From Cupriavidus taiwanensis LMG 19424 (GTDB lineage: Bacteria > Pseudomonadota > Gammaproteobacteria > Burkholderiales > Burkholderiaceae): a stretch of DNA of 64,000 nucleotides. The stretch spans positions 2,412,001 through 2,476,000 of the forward strand of contig NC_010530.1 in assembly GCF_000069785.1 (NCBI RefSeq), in the 5' to 3' direction. This document shows positions 54,230 to 64,000 of this stretch, one piece after another. The translations under genes were made by a program, and so were the position numbers. Positions within the stretch are counted from its first letter, which is position 1. Each line of letters opens with the position of its first letter. The notes under the pieces were generated by a model. That model was not told where the DNA came from. It worked only from the letters and a program-made list of their open reading frames with translations, and searched no databases.

Positions 54230-55707
54230 GGAAGATGCTCCGGTTGCGCCGCGGCCGGCGGCGTGTCCTTCATCGCTTCGTAGCGATGCCACAGGTGGAT
54301 CGCGGCGTAGGCGCGCCACGGTGCCCATTGCGCCGTGCGTTCATGCATCGCGCGCGCGGTGGTGACGCCCAGCACCTTGCGCAGCGCATAGTCGGTGCCG
54401 GGGAAGGCATCGGGCCAGCCCAGCGCGCGCATGGCGACATATTGCGCGGTCCAGTCGCCGATGCCGTCGATCTCGCTTAGCGCCGCCACCGCCTGCTCCG
54501 GCGCCGCGTGCGGGTCGAGCACCAGCGTGCCGTCGGCCACGCGGCGGGACAGGACCTTCAGCGTGCGCACCTTGCCCGGCGACACCCCGGCCTCGCGCAG
54601 CGCAGCCTCCGGCAGCGCGGCCACTGCCGCCGCGCCCGGAAAGGTGTAGCGCAGGCCGTCCGGCGGCGCGCCGTCCAGCACCTGCCCTGCGCGCTGCGCC
54701 AGCGCGGCCAGGATGCGCCTGGCCTGCACCACCGAAATCACCTGCCCCACCACCGCCCGCACCGCGATCTCGAAGCCGTCGACGCAGCCCGGCAGGCGCA
54801 CGCCAGGCATGGCTTCGGCCAGTTCGCCCAGGTGCCGGTCCACCACGTCGGGACGGCAGCCCAGGTCGCACAGCCGCCGCACCTTGCCCAGCGCTTGCGG
54901 AATCGCCCGCGCGAGCGATGCCGACAGCGTCACGCGCAGCACCAGCCGGCGCGGCACATGTTCAATGCGAACCCAGCCGAGGTGGCTGCTGCCGCCGGCT
55001 TCCACCCGCAACGTGCGCAGGTAGGCGCCGTCGCGGATGGCCTCGATGCCGTCGACCGCGCGCGTGGCCAGGAAGCGCAGCCACGCGTCCCAGGCGAACG
55101 GCGGGCGGTAGCCGAGCTCGAACACCAGCCGGTCGGCCACGCCGTCGGCGGCACGCCGGCGCAGCGCCAGCGGCGTCAGGCCGTAGCGGGTCTTCAGCAC
55201 ATCGTTGAAGCGGCGCACGCTGCCAAAGCCCGCCGCCAGCGCAACTTCGGTCACCGGCAGCGCGGTGTCGGCCAGCAGCCGCTTGGCCAGCAGCAGCCGC
55301 TGGGTCTGCGCGTACTCCAGCACCGACACGCCGAACTGCGCATCGAACAGCCGCCGCAGGTGCCGCTCGGTCACGCCGATGCGCGCCGCCAGCGCGGCCA
55401 CGCTGCCATCGGCCATGAAGCCTTCGTCGATCAGGGTGGCGGCGGCCTGCGCGAGCCGGCCGGAAATATCGGCCAGGCCATGCCCCGGCGCCAGTTCAGG
55501 GCGGCAGCGCAGGCACGGGCGGAAGCCGTGCTTCTCCGCCGCGGCGGCGCTTTCATAAAACGAGCAGTTCTCACGCTTGGGGGTGCGTACCGCGCACACG
55601 GGCCGGCAGTACACGCCGGTCGACGAGACGCCCACGAAGAAGCGCCCGTCGAAGCGGCGGTCGTGCGAGGCCACGGCCTTGTAGCAGGTATCGGGATCCA
55701 GGTTCAT
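54226..55707 (-). CDS. alkA: Ada-type sensor fused to DNA-3-methyladenine glycosylase II (AlkA)
   Basis: 493 residues. Three parts: Ada zinc domain at 1-75 with C34, C38, C65, C68 (GVYCRPVC, RPCLRC), which takes methyl groups from DNA phosphotriesters; AraC-type DNA-binding domain at about 85-180; AlkA N-domain and HhH-GPD glycosylase at about 190-480 with IDGIGDWTAQYVAMRALG and catalytic D439 in PGTDYAL. One protein can therefore sense methylation, activate transcription and excise alkylated bases. It replaces the separate Ada and AlkA of E. coli. The ogt gene follows with a four-base overlap. Confidence 0.95.
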   Translation of the reverse strand: MNLDPDTCYKAVASHDRRFDGRFFVGVSSTGVYCRPVCAVRTPKRENCSFYESAAAAEKHGFRPCLRCRPELAPGHGLADISGRLAQAAATLIDEGFMADGSVAALAARIGVTERHLRRLFDAQFGVSVLEYAQTQRLLLAKRLLADTALPVTEVALAAGFGSVRRFNDVLKTRYGLTPLALRRRAADGVADRLVFELGYRPPFAWDAWLRFLATRAVDGIEAIRDGAYLRTLRVEAGGSSHLGWVRIEHVPRRLVLRVTLSASLARAIPQALGKVRRLCDLGCRPDVVDRHLGELAEAMPGVRLPGCVDGFEIAVRAVVGQVISVVQARRILAALAQRAGQVLDGAPPDGLRYTFPGAAAVAALPEAALREAGVSPGKVRTLKVLSRRVADGTLVLDPHAAPEQAVAALSEIDGIGDWTAQYVAMRALGWPDAFPGTDYALRKVLGVTTARAMHERTAQWAPWRAYAAIHLWHRYEAMKDTPPAAAQPEHLP

Positions 55708-55826
55708 GACGGCATGCTACCGCCGGATGGCGCCGCGCACGCGCTGGATTCGGACATTTCCCTCTGGCGCGCGGGGGTCGGTTGGGGCACAGTTGCGCTG
55801 CACATATCCTTCCCGTCGGAGATTCC

Positions 55827-58664
<2,838 letters not shown>

Positions 58665-58804
58665 CATGCCCCTGAAATACATCGGCAACCATACTCGCCG
58701 GGCGGCGGCGCTATCCGCGAGCGCGGGCGATCCGGCGTCTTTGCGGCGATGGCCTGCGGCGGGTCCCATGCGCGCCGTGCCAGGGGCCTTGCCCCGACCC
58801 CGGG

Positions 58805-58830
58805 TTGACTGTATATTCGTACAGTATAAG
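58805..58830 (+). promoter_or_regulatory. LexA (SOS) box overlapping a recA-like promoter
   Basis: CTGTATATTCGTACAG (58809-58824) fits the LexA consensus CTGT-N8-ACAG, and the flanks extend the palindrome (ACTGTA...TACAGT). TTGA directly precedes it and TATAAG (58825-58830) directly follows, the same order as the E. coli recA promoter (TTGATA, LexA box, TATAAT). The -35 is imperfect: TTGACT gives a 14-base spacer. Confidence 0.78.
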
Positions 58831-58848
58831 TCGATACAAGAGGTGTGG

Positions 58849-59223
58849 ATGTCAATCGTGCGAGCTGGCAGCAAGGCAGAAGCGCTCAGGCTTCTGGCCT
58901 CGGAAGGCGTGCTGGCGCTTGAGCTGGACTACGAGACCGGATGGCAGGACGCCGTCGAACTTGGCAGGCTCGGAGAAAAGCGCGGTATCAAGGTGCAGTA
59001 TCGCGGACAAGAGAGCATCGCCGTCCGTTCCCGCGAGGCCCTGATCGAAGGGCTGGCCAAACCCAAGGCCACATTCCGTCAACGCAATCTCTATTGCCAG
59101 TTCGATCTCGGCACGCTGGCGGACCATGAACTACTCGACCTCGAAGCCAAGGCCACGCGGCTTGGGGACTATATTCTCGCCGGCCACCTGCTGCGCGAGG
59201 TCGACGGCGTGTGGCCGCAGTAA
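58849..59223 (+). CDS. Small protein of unknown function under a LexA box
   Basis: 124 residues from the ATG at 58849, with AGAGG at 58839-58843; the expected transcript start lies only about 12 bases upstream. No known domain recognised. The sequence is soluble, mixed alpha/beta: SKAEALRLLASEGVLALELD, then KVQYRGQESIAVRSREALIEG (in parts), and a polar C-terminus ending in DGVWPQ. A hairpin terminator follows 36 bases after the stop, so it is a one-gene unit. The LexA box predicts induction by DNA damage, so a role in repair, cell-division control or mutagenesis is possible. The function itself is unknown. Confidence 0.8.
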   Translation: MSIVRAGSKAEALRLLASEGVLALELDYETGWQDAVELGRLGEKRGIKVQYRGQESIAVRSREALIEGLAKPKATFRQRNLYCQFDLGTLADHELLDLEAKATRLGDYILAGHLLREVDGVWPQ

Positions 59224-59259
59224 GCGGCCTGGGCCCGCCTGCGTTCACCATGAAATAAA

Positions 59260-59282
59260 GAAGCCGCCCTGCAGGCGGCTTC
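59260..59282. terminator. Intrinsic terminator between convergent genes
   Basis: GAAGCCGCC (59260-59268) and GGCGGCTTC (59274-59282) form a 9-base stem with loop CTGCA. A-rich bases precede it and a weak T-run follows. It serves the LexA-box gene and perhaps the convergent gene. Confidence 0.75.
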
Positions 59283-59325
59283 TGTTACGTCGTGCCGGTC
59301 ACGGCGGTCACGCCAATCCCCCGGA

Positions 59326-59898
59326 TCAATGCCAGACCCGCGTCGCGTTGGTCCAGCGCGCCGCGCATGACTGCGCCACCGGCGCGTCGATGATGTCGTT
59401 GGCGGCATCGTCGGCCGGTGCCGCCGCGGCAGTCTCCAGCGCGGTGCGCCACAGCACTGCCGACACCAGCGTCTTGCACTGGCGGCGTTCGCCATGCGCC
59501 AGCGCCAACAGCCGCTCGTAGCCGTCGATCACGATCAGGCGGTCGCCATGGCGCGGCTGCAGCGTAAGCGTGAACAGGTGGTCGCACTCGCACTGCATGC
59601 GGCCGCCGCTGACCGCCACCACGATGGCGCCGGGCAAGGCGATGCCGCTGCCGTGCACCTCGGCGCGCAGGCGCGCCAGGTGCGCCTGCACGCGCGGGTC
59701 CGGGGCGGCGCCGACGCTGGCCGCCATCTGCGCGGGCAGCGCCGAGAGTGCCATCAGCTCGGCCGGCGACACCGCCAGCGTGTACGCCTGCAGCATGGGG
59801 CGATAGGTCGCCACCACCGCGCGCAGCCGGTGCGGCGCGCTGTCATCATGCCCTGCGTGCGGCGCACCGTCGGGCCCGCGAAACTGCATCGTGTCCAT
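59326..59898 (-). CDS. Hypothetical protein
   Basis: 190 residues from the ATG at 59898, chosen because AGGAG lies five bases upstream (a GTG at 59913 is the longer alternative). No family recognised. A helical N-terminal half (ATYRPMLQAYTLAVSPAEL), then a beta-rich part with GGRMQCECDHLFTLTLQPR and DRLIVIDGYERLLALAHGE; five cysteines, two of them in CEC. No signal peptide or membrane helix. It lies 32 bases upstream of the acyl-CoA dehydrogenase stop on the same strand, so it may be transcribed from that gene's promoter. Confidence 0.65.
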   Translation of the reverse strand: MDTMQFRGPDGAPHAGHDDSAPHRLRAVVATYRPMLQAYTLAVSPAELMALSALPAQMAASVGAAPDPRVQAHLARLRAEVHGSGIALPGAIVVAVSGGRMQCECDHLFTLTLQPRHGDRLIVIDGYERLLALAHGERRQCKTLVSAVLWRTALETAAAAPADDAANDIIDAPVAQSCAARWTNATRVWH

Positions 59899-59930
59899 GT
59901 CCACTCCTGCCACGCCGGGCCGTTGGGGGG

Positions 59931-61088
59931 TCAGTCGCGCAGCAGATGCTTGGCGATGATCATCTGCTGGATCTGCGTGGTGCCTTCATACAGGCGCAGC
60001 AGGCGCACATCGCGGTAGAAGCGCTCGGCCTTGTATTCGGCGATATAGCCGGCGCCACCGTGGATCTGCACCGCGCGGTCGGCAACGCGGCCCACCATCT
60101 CGGTACAGAACATCTTGGTGCACGAAGCCAGCATGCTGACTTCCGGATCGCTCTTGCCGGCGGGCTTGGCGTCGTAGCGCTGGGCACAGTCGCGCACCAT
60201 CGACAGGCCCGCGTAGAGCTCGGCCTGGCTGTCAGCCAGCATCGCCTGGATCAGCTGGAAGTCGCCGATCGGGCGGCCGAACTGCTTGCGCTCCTTGGCA
60301 TACGCCACTGCATCGGTGATGAGCCGGTGCGCCATGCCGCAGGCCAGCGCCGACAGGTGCAGGCGGCCGCGGTCCAGCACCTTCATGGCGGTCTTGAAGC
60401 CCACCCCCGGCACGCCGCCGATAATGTTGGCGGCCGGCACGCGCACGTTCTCGAGCACCACGTCGCAGGTCTTGGTGCCGCGCTGGCCCATCTTCTTGTC
60501 GGGCTTGCCCAGCGAGATGCCCGGGGTGTCGGCCGGCACGATGAACGACGAAATGCCGCCGGCGCCGGGTCCGCCGGTGCGCGCCATCAGCGTGAAGGCG
60601 CCCGCGCGCGGCGCGTTGGTGATGAAGCGCTTGGTGCCGTTGATCACATAGTGGTCGCCGTCCAGCTCCGCCTTGGTCTGCAGCGACGCCGCATCGGAGC
60701 CGGCGTTGGGCTCGGTCAGCGCGAACGAGATGATCATCTCGCCGCTGGCGATGCGCGGCAGGTACTGCTGCTTCTGTTCCTCGGTGCCGTCCATCAGGAT
60801 GCCCTGCGAACCGATGCCGACGTTGGTGCCGAAGACCGAGCGGAAGGCGAACGCGGTATGGCCGAGGTCGTAGACCACATCGCATTCCTGCGACATCGAC
60901 AGGCCGATGCCGCCGTAGTTCTCGGGGATGGAGATGCCGAACAGCCCCATCTCCTTCATGTCGGCGACGATGTCGGCGGGCACGTCGTCGGTTTCCTCCA
61001 GCGTGTCTTCGGCGGGCTTCAGGCGTTCGTCGATGAAACGCTGCACCGAGGCGCGCAGCAGGGCAAAGGATTCTTGGTCTAGGGCCAT
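59931..61088 (-). CDS. Acyl-CoA dehydrogenase
   Basis: 385 residues from the ATG at 61088 (GGAG upstream). ACAD fold: FALTEPNAGSDAASL (FAD and substrate binding), KRFITNAPRAGAF, RKQFGRPIGDFQLIQAMLAD and the catalytic E368 in RLYEGTTQIQQ, typical of short/medium-chain or isovaleryl-type enzymes with the general base on the C-terminal helix. It oxidises an acyl-CoA to the 2-enoyl-CoA using FAD and ETF. The hypothetical protein gene follows 32 bases downstream. Confidence 0.95.
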   Translation of the reverse strand: MALDQESFALLRASVQRFIDERLKPAEDTLEETDDVPADIVADMKEMGLFGISIPENYGGIGLSMSQECDVVYDLGHTAFAFRSVFGTNVGIGSQGILMDGTEEQKQQYLPRIASGEMIISFALTEPNAGSDAASLQTKAELDGDHYVINGTKRFITNAPRAGAFTLMARTGGPGAGGISSFIVPADTPGISLGKPDKKMGQRGTKTCDVVLENVRVPAANIIGGVPGVGFKTAMKVLDRGRLHLSALACGMAHRLITDAVAYAKERKQFGRPIGDFQLIQAMLADSQAELYAGLSMVRDCAQRYDAKPAGKSDPEVSMLASCTKMFCTEMVGRVADRAVQIHGGAGYIAEYKAERFYRDVRLLRLYEGTTQIQQMIIAKHLLRD

Positions 61089-61217
61089 GAGGATTCTCCG
61101 GGTCAAGCCAGTTCGTCAGTCTGGCCGCCTATGGTACGCCGGTGGCAAGATTTGACAATCCATTGGTTCTTGGACAGAAGCGTCAGCAAAATTTGACAAT
61201 CGGCAGCTACGCCCCCC

Positions 61218-62999
61218 TCACGCGACGGACAGCAAGCCGGCCATGCCAATGGCCAGCGCCGCCAGCGCATCCCCCGCAATCAGCCCCCCGCCCAGCAGCG
61301 ACGCGGTATTCATGTCGCGTGGCAGGCCTTGCCGGCCGGCACCGGGGGCGCCGAGCGCAGCGCCCACGCTGGCCAGCACGCCACCCGCGGCCATCCAAGC
61401 TGCCGCCGCCAGGTTGACAAAGCCGCCGAACGACGACGCATAGGGCGACGGCAGGATCACCGCGTCCAGCACGAAATCCGCAGCCTGCCCGCGCCGTCCG
61501 GAACGCGCAAAGCGCTGCCAGGCAGAATGGCCAAGGATGGCGCGGCGCAACAGCGCGGTGGCCAGCCCGATGCCGAGGCCCGCCGCCACCGCCAGGTACT
61601 GGCCGGCGCGGTCCTGCGACAAGCCATGCAACACGCCCACGATCTTGTAGGTCATGGCCGAAGTCCAGCGCGCCGGCTGCTGGTCGGCCGGCAGGCGGGT
61701 CTGGTCCAGCGCCAGCACCGGATAGGCCTGCAGGAACAGCCGCGCCATCGCCACCGCGACCAGTGCGCCGACCACGATGCCCGCCACCTGGTAGCCGAAC
61801 TGCACCATGCGGTCGCTGCCCAGGCGCCAGCCGGTGGAGCGGTCCTGCTGCATGTCGCTGGCTTCGGCCGTGGCCACCAGCAATACCGTGGCGGCGATCA
61901 GGCCGACCTGCGGCGCGCGCAGGCCCGCGGCCGCCATCAGGATCACCGACAGCACGAATGCCGACGAAATCGGGTTCTGGTCGACCATGCCGACCGAAAT
62001 GCCGTTGACCAGCGCAAACACCAGCGCCAGCAGCACGGCGATCAACTGGAATGCCAGCGGCTGCCCGAACCACATCACCCCCGCTGCCACCGTGGCTGCG
62101 CCCCACAGCAGGGCCCACGCCGCCACCCAGCCCATGCCCGGTCCCCGCCGTTGCTCCGCCGGACGCGGCTTGTGCTGCGCCCGCCAGCGCCGGCACGCCT
62201 GCGCCAGCAACTGCGCCAGGTCGACGACCGCCGCGCCCAGGATCATGCCCAATGCCACCAGGAAGGTGGCCTTGCGATAGGGCTCGCCCGGCGCGAGCCA
62301 GCCGGCGGCGATGAACCACGGCGTCATGGCCCAGCCCGCCAGCCCGCCCACCAGCGCGGCAACGCCCACGCGCGCGCCGACGATCATGCCGGCGCCGAAG
62401 GTCGCCGCGGACAGGTCCAGCGCCGCCAGCCACGGCACGCGCCCGGACCCAAGCCCGCTCGCCAGCCCCAGTGCCATGCCGCCGCCAAGCCGCGCCACCG
62501 AGCGCCGCAGCAGCGCGGGGTCGGTCAGCGCGCGCAGGATGTTGGCCACCGCCAGCCCGGAGGGAAAGGTCAACTGCATGCGGTCCACCAGCAACGGCGT
62601 ATAAAGCATGCCCACGCCCACCCCGAACATGCCGATGCACAGCAAGTACAGCACCAGTTGCCAGAGCGGCGGCTGCGCCATGCCCAGCCATGCCATCGCC
62701 TGCAGCACCACCGCCATGCCGCCCATGCCCGCCACCGATGCCGCCGCGGTCTGGATGTAGTTGGCGCCATGGCGGCCGGATGCGCCGTAGCCGGCGGTCA
62801 CCACCGAGCCCAGGATGCCGGCCAGCACCTGCCCGCCGACAAAGAACCCCAGCGAGAAATTCATGTATGCCGCGGCGACGCCGCCCAGCGGACCGAGCAC
62901 GAGCATGCCGGCCGCGCCCAGCATCAGGTGGTATTGCCAGCTGCCCGGCGGTGGCAGCCAGGCCGCGCGTGGCGCGGCATCGGTAGGCAGGACGGGCAT
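61218..62999 (-). CDS. OPT/YSL-family transporter
   Basis: 593 residues, about 14 predicted helices. GGQVLAGILGSVVTAGYGASGRHGANYIQTAAASVAGMGG (in parts) resembles the OPT superfamily start; FPSGLAVANILRA is the OPT signature, as is the GGG-rich end SLLGGGLIAGDALAALA. OPT carriers move small peptides or metal-chelator complexes with protons. Single gene with about 130 bases to the acyl-CoA dehydrogenase gene; divergent from the flavin monooxygenase gene. Confidence 0.9.
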   Translation of the reverse strand: MPVLPTDAAPRAAWLPPPGSWQYHLMLGAAGMLVLGPLGGVAAAYMNFSLGFFVGGQVLAGILGSVVTAGYGASGRHGANYIQTAAASVAGMGGMAVVLQAMAWLGMAQPPLWQLVLYLLCIGMFGVGVGMLYTPLLVDRMQLTFPSGLAVANILRALTDPALLRRSVARLGGGMALGLASGLGSGRVPWLAALDLSAATFGAGMIVGARVGVAALVGGLAGWAMTPWFIAAGWLAPGEPYRKATFLVALGMILGAAVVDLAQLLAQACRRWRAQHKPRPAEQRRGPGMGWVAAWALLWGAATVAAGVMWFGQPLAFQLIAVLLALVFALVNGISVGMVDQNPISSAFVLSVILMAAAGLRAPQVGLIAATVLLVATAEASDMQQDRSTGWRLGSDRMVQFGYQVAGIVVGALVAVAMARLFLQAYPVLALDQTRLPADQQPARWTSAMTYKIVGVLHGLSQDRAGQYLAVAAGLGIGLATALLRRAILGHSAWQRFARSGRRGQAADFVLDAVILPSPYASSFGGFVNLAAAAWMAAGGVLASVGAALGAPGAGRQGLPRDMNTASLLGGGLIAGDALAALAIGMAGLLSVA

Positions 63000-63115
63000 G
63001 GCGGGGTGCCTTCAGCGGAACAGTGTGCCTGTTACGAAGCATAGGCGAGGCCTGGCCCCGCGGTGGCGGCTGGTTTGCGTTACCGCAGTACCGGCGCGGA
63101 CCGCGGGGTTTACAC

Positions 63116-63162
63116 TAGTTTCGCACGCAACTAAATAGCCGATATAGTTGCGCCCACAACTA
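63116..63162. promoter_or_regulatory. Two copies of an imperfect palindrome (MarR/IclR-type operator candidate)
   Basis: TAGTTTCGCACGCAACTA (63116-63133) and TAGTTGCGCCCACAACTA (63145-63162) are related 18-base inverted repeats, 29 bases apart. The second extends to a 20-base palindrome (ATAGTTG, CAACTAT). They lie directly before the flavin monooxygenase start (63184) and between it and the divergent OPT gene, so they can block or activate either promoter. Confidence 0.65.
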
Positions 63163-63183
63163 TCTCATAGACCCTAGCCAGCC

Positions 63184-64000
63184 ATGCCAGACCTGCACGC
63201 ACCTCGCCTGCCGGTGCCGCCCGCACCGCCGCCCGATTCGTCCCGCCCCTGGCCGCAGCGCATCCCGGTACTGATTGCCGGCGGCGGCCCGGTCGGCCTG
63301 ACCCTGGCCGCGCTGCTGGCGCGCCAGGGCATTGCCGCGCTGGTGGTGGAAGCCGACGACGGCTACTGCGCCGGCAGCCGCGCAATCTGCATGGCGCGGC
63401 GCTCGCTGGAAATCCTGGGCTGGGCCGGCGCCGACCGGGCCACGGTAGCAACCGGCCTGCCGTGGGTCGGCGGGCGCAGCTACTACCGCGACACGCAAGT
63501 GCTGCACTTCCAGATGCCGAGCGAGCCGGGCGAGCGCTTTGCGCCGATGGTCAACATCCAGCAGTACTACCTGGAGGCCTTCGCCCACGATGCCGCGCTG
63601 CGCGGCGCGTCGCCCGCCGACGTGCGCTTCGGCGCGCGCCTGCGGACGCTGCGCCAGCACCCCGGCGGCGTGGTCGCCGAGATCGAGACCGGCGACGGCG
63701 TGGTGCAGGTCGATGCGCAATGGCTGGTGGCTTGCGACGGCGGACGCAGCACGGTGCGCGAGCAACTGGGCCTGCGCATGGAGGGTACCCAGTACGAAGG
63801 CCGCTACGTGATCGTCGATATCGTGCAGAAAACCCGGCGCGAGGTGGAGCGGCTCGCGTGGTTCGACCCGCCCTCCAATCCCGGCTCGACCCTGCTGATG
63901 CACCGGCAGCCCGACGATGTCTGGCGCATCGACTACCAGATCCGCGACGACGAAGACCCCGACGAGGCGGTCAGGCCCGAGAACGTGCTGCCGCGCGTGC
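63184..64000 (+). CDS. FAD-dependent aromatic monooxygenase, N-terminal part (cut by window edge)
   Basis: 272 codons are present; the gene continues past the window. FAD-binding GGGPVG at 33-38 in VLIAGGGPVGLTLAALLARQ, the GD/DG-type CDGGRSTVRE near 180 and RAICMARRSLEILGWAG are typical of class A flavin hydroxylases (PHBH/MhpA/TfdB group). Such enzymes hydroxylate phenols or aromatic acids with NAD(P)H and O2. Two operator-like palindromes lie directly upstream. The substrate cannot be given from this part. Confidence 0.88.
   Translation, partial: MPDLHAPRLPVPPAPPPDSSRPWPQRIPVLIAGGGPVGLTLAALLARQGIAALVVEADDGYCAGSRAICMARRSLEILGWAGADRATVATGLPWVGGRSYYRDTQVLHFQMPSEPGERFAPMVNIQQYYLEAFAHDAALRGASPADVRFGARLRTLRQHPGGVVAEIETGDGVVQVDAQWLVACDGGRSTVREQLGLRMEGTQYEGRYVIVDIVQKTRREVERLAWFDPPSNPGSTLLMHRQPDDVWRIDYQIRDDEDPDEAVRPENVLPRV

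Noticed and set aside
61329..63044. 571-codon plus-strand frame opposite the OPT transporter
   Set aside because: Low-complexity Arg/His/Gln shadow without domain resemblance.

Overview
The window is GC-rich DNA from a beta-proteobacterium, most likely Cupriavidus or a close Ralstonia/Burkholderia relative. The support is indirect: a cyoABCD quinol oxidase operon with a SURF1-type gene, several Bug-type periplasmic binding proteins, a Burkholderia-type trimeric porin, OruR-like AraC regulators, a BKACE enzyme and many LysR-type regulators. No rRNA, tRNA, CRISPR array or insertion sequence was seen. Both ends cut genes: chrA on the left and a flavin monooxygenase on the right.

Layout. 1-7 kb: chrA start, a chemoreceptor with a sigma-28-like promoter, a GlsB/YeaQ protein, a long divergent class A penicillin-binding protein and an aldo-keto reductase. 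7-13.5 kb: cyoABCD plus SURF1 and a divergent MFS carrier. 13.6-15.7 kb: a flavin-dependent-halogenase-like enzyme and an aryl-polyene-type ketoreductase. 15.8-21 kb: GST, prolyl aminopeptidase, MOSC protein, truncated HicB, then a LysR / RidA-OYE module. 21-34.7 kb: two catabolic modules, each with an OruR-like AraC regulator, with a toxin-antitoxin-like island inserted at 29.2-31.3 kb. 34.7-43.3 kb: argG, a CoA-transferase / Bug / enoyl-CoA hydratase operon with a LysR gene, VOC protein, slyX, a DUF1439 protein and an MFS carrier. 43.4-53.7 kb: EamA exporter, sirtuin, a type Vd patatin autotransporter, split YeeE/YedE sulfur transporter, IclR and LysR regulators, YcgR-like flagellar brake, LysE exporter and ThpR. 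53.7-64 kb: an alkylation-repair pair (ogt, Ada-AlkA fusion), an M16 protease, a small gene behind a recA-like LexA box, an acyl-CoA dehydrogenase, an OPT transporter and a flavin monooxygenase.

The main new observation is a likely regulon. A 16-bp half-site (consensus TTGACATTnCGGGACA) occurs as a tandem pair with a 21-bp period at 28131-28167, between the BKACE operon and its AraC gene. It occurs again with the same period and orientation at 34640-34676, upstream of the MFS-hydrolase-porin gene set. This joins an outer-membrane porin, a periplasmic binding protein, an inner-membrane carrier, a hydrolase and a C-C cleaving BKACE enzyme into one candidate uptake-and-breakdown system, now split by the inserted toxin-antitoxin-like genes. 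The neighbouring AraC gene (20999-21997) has its own tandem pair, also with a 21-bp period but a different sequence, in front of an oxidoreductase / TauD dioxygenase / acyl-CoA ligase operon.

Other leads are the LexA-box gene of unknown function (58849-59223), the halogenase-like/ketoreductase pair, and several orphan palindromic operators. All functions are inferred from reading the sequence; no database search was run.
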